Assembly: GCF_965227725.1 (NCBI RefSeq)
Contig: NZ_CBDDGH010000005.1
Coordinates: 62,001-126,000 of the forward strand
Direction: 5' to 3'
From: Shimia sp965227725
GTDB taxonomy: Bacteria; Pseudomonadota; Alphaproteobacteria; Rhodobacterales; Rhodobacteraceae
DNA length: 64,000 nt
The number at the start of each line of letters is the position of its first letter. Position 1 is the stretch's first letter. The position numbers and the translations under genes are program-made. Below are positions 59,534 to 64,000 of this stretch, in pieces. The notes beneath the pieces were generated by a model. That model saw only the letters and a list, made by a program, of their open reading frames with translations. It made no database searches and was not told where the DNA came from.

Positions 59534-60502
59534 TCAGAATGGGGAGGCGTTGGGATCAAAGAGCAGGAGGGCTTCGGCTTCTGCGTAGGGCGCGCGCATT
59601 TGGGGCGTTTCCAGATGGGTCATAAAAAGCCGGGTCACCGGGACGTGCTGTGTGAGCAGGGCGCTGTGGGCTTTGGTGATACCGTCTTTCAGAAAGCGCT
59701 CTGCAACCGCGAGGCTGAAGGTGGCGGACACAAAGCCGGTGTTGCGCGGGGCGGTAAGTGGGCTGTCTGAGTAGATGGTGCGGTACAGAAGCACTTGGGA
59801 CGTGCCGAGATGTGAAAAAGCGGCGCGCAGGAAAGCAAGGCGGGCGAGGATGTGGCGCATGCGGTGTGGGAGTGCTTTGTCGCCGGAGAGCTCCTCAACA
59901 TCGCGCAGGATGCGGCCCTCATAGGGGCAAAGGCCAAGCTCTGCCAGCGCAAGGCGATGGGCCTTGATGGTTTCGCCCGCGTGAGGATTGCTGACGTATC
60001 GGGGGGCGATGTCTTGTTCGAGCGAAAGGACATTGTGATGGCGGAGCCAGTTGCTCAGCGCCTTGGGGTTGGTGAAGGCCGAGAAGTTTTCGGGCGTTGC
60101 TATGGGGGCGGCGAGGTGGCCGTTGGCGGACAGCCAGTCGCTGGCTTCCGCGGTGAGGCGTTGCAGCCGGATTTCGGTGGTGGCGCGCTTGGCTGTGTCA
60201 ATTGGGATGTGCAGCGGTTGATTGAGGCGGGCGCATGCGGCTTCGAGTTCGTTGATCTGAGCCTGCGGCAGCTTGGGAGAGGTTGGCGCGCAGAGGAATT
60301 TCTCTGCCTGCCAAACTGGAAAGGACCACCGCGCGCCGGTGTCTTCGAAGGCGCGCACTTCCACAGTGAAGCTTGCGATGTCCGGGCGGACGCTGATGAG
60401 CCGCACGGGCGTGCGGCGCGGGTCACGCATCCAGAGGGGCGTGCCGGGGCGGAGCATGGCGAGATGGGCGACCGATGCGTCTGATGGCGGGGCGCTGGGC
60501 AT
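59534..60502 (-). CDS. Unknown protein with possible ADP-ribosyltransferase-like C-terminus
   Basis: A 322-residue protein with no signal peptide. The first 75 residues are beta-rich (LRPGTPLWMRDPRRTPVRLISV). The middle is helical. The C-terminal third resembles the R-S-E pattern of ADP-ribosyltransferases: LLYRTIYSD (Arg241), GFVSATFSLAVAERF (Ser259-x-Thr-x-Ser263) and YAEAEALLLFD (Glu308-x-Glu310), in the correct order. It follows the Hsp70-like gene by 72 bp on the same strand, so they may be one unit. This resemblance is by motif only; no family is recognised with certainty. Confidence 0.65.
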   Translation of the reverse strand: MPSAPPSDASVAHLAMLRPGTPLWMRDPRRTPVRLISVRPDIASFTVEVRAFEDTGARWSFPVWQAEKFLCAPTSPKLPQAQINELEAACARLNQPLHIPIDTAKRATTEIRLQRLTAEASDWLSANGHLAAPIATPENFSAFTNPKALSNWLRHHNVLSLEQDIAPRYVSNPHAGETIKAHRLALAELGLCPYEGRILRDVEELSGDKALPHRMRHILARLAFLRAAFSHLGTSQVLLYRTIYSDSPLTAPRNTGFVSATFSLAVAERFLKDGITKAHSALLTQHVPVTRLFMTHLETPQMRAPYAEAEALLLFDPNASPF

Positions 60503-60574
60503 AAGGCCAGCTTTGGCGCTTTCGCGCTTGGGTCAAGAGCGTACTGAAGTGCGGGAGGTTTTAAGAACGCCTGA

Positions 60575-61828
60575 CTAGCGGCGCAGTTCCGTGGCCCGGG
60601 CCAGCCCGTCTGCCACGGCGGTGAAGACCTCGGCAAAGGTGTGCTCTGCGTCTGGAAACACGGTTTTCATGGTGCCAGAGACCACTGTCAGAAGGCTGGA
60701 GCCGCCAACGTAAATCACGCGGTCGATGTCTGCTGGAGTGCAATTCGCCATAGCGAGGGTGTCTTCAGCGGCCACGTGCAGCTGTTTGGCGTGATCGGAC
60801 AGGAGTGCGGTGAGAATTTCGCCGCTCACCGGCTGCTCAAGGCCACGCTCGATTTCCGAGAGGCTGATCTTGGCGTTGGCGTCGCCGTTGTTGGCGGCGA
60901 TTTTGCCGCGTTCCACATCAAAGGCCAGCTCATGGCCGAGCTCGTCACGCAGCACGGTTTCAAGGCGGGCGAGCTTTTCGGGTTCTTCCGCCTGACGCAG
61001 CATGTCCTCGACGGTGCGGCGGGTGCGGGCGTTGTAGAGGAAGGGGATTTTCTCCCAGGTGGCGAGATCGTGGAAGATGGCGTTGGGGGCAGGCAGGGTG
61101 CCTTTGCCGAATGTGTCACGCAGGGGCGAACCTTTGCCCAGCAGCGGCATGACATGATGAAAGCTCAGCGCGCGGTCAAAATCGGTGCCGCCGATGCGGA
61201 TGCCGTGGTTGGCGAGGATTTCCACACCGGTGTCGGTGGTGCGGAACACAGAGAAATCCGAGGTGCCGCCGCCGATGTCGACAATCAGGCCGGTTTCTCC
61301 ACGGTGTTCATGTGCGCCACAGGCAATCGCAGCCGCTTCGGGCTCAGAGAGGAAGGTGACCTCGGAAAACCCGGCGGCGAGATAGCAGGCGCGCAGGTCG
61401 TCTTCGGCCTGTTGCTCGCGCGGGTCATTGTTGCCGTGAAAGACCACCGGGCGGCCGGAGATGGCGTGGGTGAAGCTGTGGCCGGTCTGGGCTTCGGCCT
61501 GATGTTTGATGTGGCGCAGGAAGCGGGCGATGATCTCCACAAAGGTCACGCGCTCGTTCAGGATCTGGCGCTTTTCATGCATGAGTGTGGTGCCGAGTAC
61601 CCGCTTGAGCGCGCGCATGAAGCGGCCTTCTTCGCCCTCAAGGAGCGCATCATTGGCGGGTTGACCCAGAAGCGTGGCGCGGCTGTCGTAGTCAAAGAAG
61701 AAAGTGGTGGGCAGGGTGGTCTGACCGGCCTCAAAGGTGATGAGGTGTGGGGCACCCTCCACCATCAGCCCCGCGGCGGAGTTTGAGGTGCCAAAATCGA
61801 TGCCCAAAGTGTGTGGTTTGGTGCTCAT
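60575..61828 (-). CDS. Short Hsp70-family protein (YegD-like), nucleotide-binding domain only
   Basis: A 417-residue actin/Hsp70-fold ATPase. Nucleotide-binding loops are visible: LGIDFGTSNSAAGL, LIVDIGGGTSDFSVF and VIYVGGSSLLTVVSG; FLSEPEAAAIACG is the connector. The length is about that of the nucleotide-binding domain plus a small tail, so the peptide-binding beta-domain and lid of DnaK are missing, as in YegD. The cellular role of such short Hsp70 forms is unclear. It is paired with the 322-residue unknown gene downstream. Confidence 0.88.
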   Translation of the reverse strand: MSTKPHTLGIDFGTSNSAAGLMVEGAPHLITFEAGQTTLPTTFFFDYDSRATLLGQPANDALLEGEEGRFMRALKRVLGTTLMHEKRQILNERVTFVEIIARFLRHIKHQAEAQTGHSFTHAISGRPVVFHGNNDPREQQAEDDLRACYLAAGFSEVTFLSEPEAAAIACGAHEHRGETGLIVDIGGGTSDFSVFRTTDTGVEILANHGIRIGGTDFDRALSFHHVMPLLGKGSPLRDTFGKGTLPAPNAIFHDLATWEKIPFLYNARTRRTVEDMLRQAEEPEKLARLETVLRDELGHELAFDVERGKIAANNGDANAKISLSEIERGLEQPVSGEILTALLSDHAKQLHVAAEDTLAMANCTPADIDRVIYVGGSSLLTVVSGTMKTVFPDAEHTFAEVFTAVADGLARATELRR

Positions 61829-61994
61829 GGTCCGGTCTCCGCGCGGCAGGGAAAGGCGCGGGTTTTAGGGAGCGGGCAGGGGCCTGTCAAGCGCATCTCT
61901 TGGCGCAGTTTTTAAGTTGAGTTCATTGGCCAAACCTGACTTTGCCTCAACGGATCGCTCGGGCCGGTGCATAGGCGGGATCGGTTGAAAAACT

Positions 61995-62870
61995 TCAGGA
62001 GAGTGCTTTGAGTTCTTGAAGAATACGATGCTTCAAATCCCCGAATGTCTCGGTGTTCCAGGCGCCACGTCGACCTTTGCGTTCCACTATAAGGTGGCCG
62101 TCAGGATAGCTCAGGAGACGTTCAGGTTTGAATTCCTCGCCATTTAAGGTGACGACGGTGATCTCTTGGCGCCTGGATTTTGTAGTGGGCAATCGAGCCT
62201 TAAATGTCGTCCACCACAGAAAACGCGATAAAAATTCTCTGCGGAACATCACAGCGCAACGATCTGGCATGCTTCTTATTTTGTCGCCCAGGTACCAGGA
62301 GATGAATTGATCATCACTCTGGAGGTATTTCTTGGAGACGTCCCCGGCGGCGGTGTGATGCTGAAGGAATGCGTCGGGGATGCTGGGAGCGATGGATGTA
62401 TGAAATGCAATCACAGATGAGTTTCCGCAAACAAATCTGCGCCCGGCCGTGAGGCGATGAAGAGCTCGGCTCAACGCATTAAAGCGTGTGGTGCCCGAGT
62501 TGAGCATAAAACATGGTTTCTCTGGCGAGACCAATCGAGCGATTGCCGTTAAGTCCCCTAAAACGACGCTGTCGAGATCCAAGAAGACGCAAGGGGTGTC
62601 TTGGGGAATTTTGGACAGGCCAAACGCGGCAAGTTTGACCGGATAGCCGCCACCGAAAAATCGAGGGTTGCGAAAGCTCTCTGGGATCAATTCTTGATGA
62701 ATATAGGGCGCTACATCTGGTCGAATGCGATCAGTCATCAAAACGATGCTTGGTTTGACACTTGCCTTTTTTAGAACAGAGGCCGCCAAACTGTTCACTG
62801 ATTTTGCATCATACATGTCTCCCCAGATGGCAAAGATAAGGTACCAGCTTGGGCTTTCATTGTGCCGCAT
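61995..62870 (-). CDS. Putative glycosyltransferase
   Basis: A 291-residue cytoplasmic protein. It starts WYLIFAIWGDMYDAKSVNSLAAS, and CVFLDLDSVVLGDL contains the DxD motif used by GT-A-fold enzymes to bind metal and nucleotide sugar. QSDDQFISWYLGDKIR further on is a common acidic loop in such enzymes. The arrangement resembles GT8-like or capsule-type transferases, but the family is not fixed. It stands alone, with a short gap on each side. The composition is more AT-rich than the nearby genes, a possible sign of transfer. Confidence 0.65.
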   Translation of the reverse strand: MRHNESPSWYLIFAIWGDMYDAKSVNSLAASVLKKASVKPSIVLMTDRIRPDVAPYIHQELIPESFRNPRFFGGGYPVKLAAFGLSKIPQDTPCVFLDLDSVVLGDLTAIARLVSPEKPCFMLNSGTTRFNALSRALHRLTAGRRFVCGNSSVIAFHTSIAPSIPDAFLQHHTAAGDVSKKYLQSDDQFISWYLGDKIRSMPDRCAVMFRREFLSRFLWWTTFKARLPTTKSRRQEITVVTLNGEEFKPERLLSYPDGHLIVERKGRRGAWNTETFGDLKHRILQELKALS

Positions 62871-63056
62871 CGGGAAAGGCTCTCTGTGGGCTAAGGAAGA
62901 AGGATCTCTCGGGGATTTTAAGACTCGTTTTTAAGTGAAAGTCCACCTGATAGAGTTGGCAGACAAATGACAAAGCGATGTCTTTGGGAGGTGAGAAAAC
63001 TGAATTTGAACAGGTTTTCAGCCCTTAGCTCGTGCAAAATCAGTAACCAAAAACAA

Positions 63057-63081
63057 GAAAGCCGCCTTGTTGGCGGCTTTC
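63057..63081 (-). terminator. Terminator of carB
   Basis: GAAAGCCGCC (63057-63066) and GGCGGCTTTC (63072-63081) form a perfect 10-bp stem with a 5-nt loop. On the carB strand it is followed by TTGTTTTTGG, an adequate T-run, and starts 22 bp past the stop. Confidence 0.9.
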
Positions 63082-63103
63082 TGTTCAGGAGCATTTTGTA
63101 TGC

Positions 63104-64000
63104 TCAGCCTTGTAGCGAACGCACTTCCAGGTCGCCTTCTTCGCGGGCTTTCATGGCCCGTGCTGCCGCGTTGGAGGCGGCGGCGGTGGTGAAGTAGGGG
63201 ATCTTGTCAAACAGTGCCACGGAGCGGATCTCGCGGCTGTCGTTGACGGCCTGTGCGCCTTCGGTGGTGTTCATCACCAGAGAGATGTCGCCGTCTTTGA
63301 GGTGGTCCACGATGTTTGGACGGCCCTCGTAGACTTTGTTCACCTTGGTGCAATCCACGCCTTGTTCGCTTAGCCATGTGGCGGTGCCAGCGGTTGCCAC
63401 CACAGAGAAGCCAAGCTCGATCAGGATATTGGCTGCCTCGACCATCGCGTCGGTCTTGTCGTCGTCTTTGACGGAGATGAAGGCCTTGCCGGAGGTTGGC
63501 AGCTCCATGCCTGCACCGAGCTGTGCCTTCAGGAAGGCGCGCGCAAAGCTGCGGTCCCAGCCCATGACTTCGCCGGTGGAGCGCATTTCCGGGCCGAGGA
63601 TGGTGTCGACGCCCGGGAAGCGGGCAAACGGCAGCACGGCCTCTTTCACGGAGAACCAAGGCATGTTGGGATCCGCCAGCGTCATCTGATCCGCAATTGG
63701 CTGATCCTTGGTGGCGTCGAGTTCCACGTAAGGGGCACGTTTGGGGAAGTCCGCGAGTTTTTCACCCGCCATGATGCGCGCGGCGATGGAAGCAATCGCG
63801 CTGTCGGTGGATTTCGCGACAAACGGCACGGTGCGAGAGGCACGTGGGTTCACCTCGATGAGGTAGATTTCGCCGTCTTTCACAGCGAACTGCACGTTCA
63901 TCAGGCCAACCACGTTCAAGGCCAGCGCAAGGGCGCGGGTCTGACGCTCGATTTCCGCGATGGTCTCTTTGTCCAGCGAGTAGGGCGGCAGGGAGCAGGC
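63104..64000 (-). CDS. carB: Carbamoyl-phosphate synthase large subunit, C-terminal part (5' end beyond window)
   Basis: The frame is open to the window end (LPPYSLDKETIAEIERQTRA just upstream of the first Met). It holds the end of the second ATP-grasp domain (EIYLIEVNPRASRTVPFVAKSTD) and the MGS-like regulatory domain (KAFISVKDDDKTDAMVEAANIL, VVATAGTATWLSEQG, GRPNIVDHLKDGDISLVMNT). CarB makes carbamoyl phosphate for pyrimidine and arginine synthesis with CarA. It is followed by a strong terminator. The segment present is about the last 300 of some 1,100 residues. Confidence 0.96.
   Translation of the reverse strand, partial: ACSLPPYSLDKETIAEIERQTRALALALNVVGLMNVQFAVKDGEIYLIEVNPRASRTVPFVAKSTDSAIASIAARIMAGEKLADFPKRAPYVELDATKDQPIADQMTLADPNMPWFSVKEAVLPFARFPGVDTILGPEMRSTGEVMGWDRSFARAFLKAQLGAGMELPTSGKAFISVKDDDKTDAMVEAANILIELGFSVVATAGTATWLSEQGVDCTKVNKVYEGRPNIVDHLKDGDISLVMNTTEGAQAVNDSREIRSVALFDKIPYFTTAAASNAAARAMKAREEGDLEVRSLQG

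Noticed and set aside
1..64000. Insertion sequences, prophage or integrase genes
   Set aside because: No transposase, integrase or phage protein motif was recognised in any frame.

Overview
The window looks like a piece of a chromosome from a marine alphaproteobacterium of the Roseobacter group (Rhodobacteraceae). This is inferred from codon use, moderately high GC, a GcvT-type dimethylglycine/sarcosine dehydrogenase, an IorAB-type molybdenum oxidoreductase, a CCCCCGGGATATTT-type intergenic element, and the general gene style. No ribosomal RNA gene fixes the genus. One tRNA (Gln) is present. No transposase, prophage gene or CRISPR array was seen.

1-9820 is one tightly packed plus-strand operon for an O-acetylated, alginate-type exopolysaccharide. 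In order it holds a right-handed beta-helix protein (AlgG-like, cut by the window edge), AlgI, AlgJ-like, a small periplasmic protein, AlgX, AlgF, a 921-residue Sel1-repeat protein (AlgK-like) and an AlgL-like protein that seems to lack most of its catalytic residues. A LuxR/NarL-type response regulator follows.

11405-31350 holds very large extracellular proteins: a copper-radical (galactose/glyoxal oxidase type) enzyme fused to lectin-like domains; a PQQ-type sorbosone/glucose dehydrogenase fused to LamG and PKD domains; and, on the minus strand, a giant Calx-beta/cadherin-like repeat adhesin of about 3,500 residues. The adhesin reading frame is split by a run of nine C. Next to the polysaccharide operon, the three look like a biofilm-matrix or surface module (inference).

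31751-41494 holds ordinary metabolism: a small membrane protein, an AraC regulator, a DUF4142 protein with a cupredoxin, an SDR-iorA-iorB operon with a divergent AraC regulator, and a GcvT-family flavoprotein.

41499-48868 (minus strand) is the most striking region: a TOMM (thiazole/oxazole-modified peptide) biosynthetic operon. It encodes a 646-residue modular precursor-like protein with four copies of a Gly/Ser/Thr/Cys-rich core module separated by Pro-Thr-Gln-Pro-Cys repeats, then a fused E1-like/YcaO cyclodehydratase, a SagB-type FMN azoline dehydrogenase and an S41 protease. A perfect 12-bp hairpin lies between the precursor and the enzymes. A 780-residue ankyrin-repeat protein sits just upstream in its own transcription unit.

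52156-57517 is an aldehyde/alcohol oxidation operon (ALDH, Fe-ADH, two tautomerase-like proteins) facing an AraC-type regulator; its promoter carries helically phased TGTC repeats and has a duplicate 570 bp upstream. The remainder holds tRNA-Gln, an acyl-CoA dehydrogenase, a short Hsp70 paired with a possible ADP-ribosyltransferase-fold protein, a putative glycosyltransferase, and the 3' part of carB running off the window.
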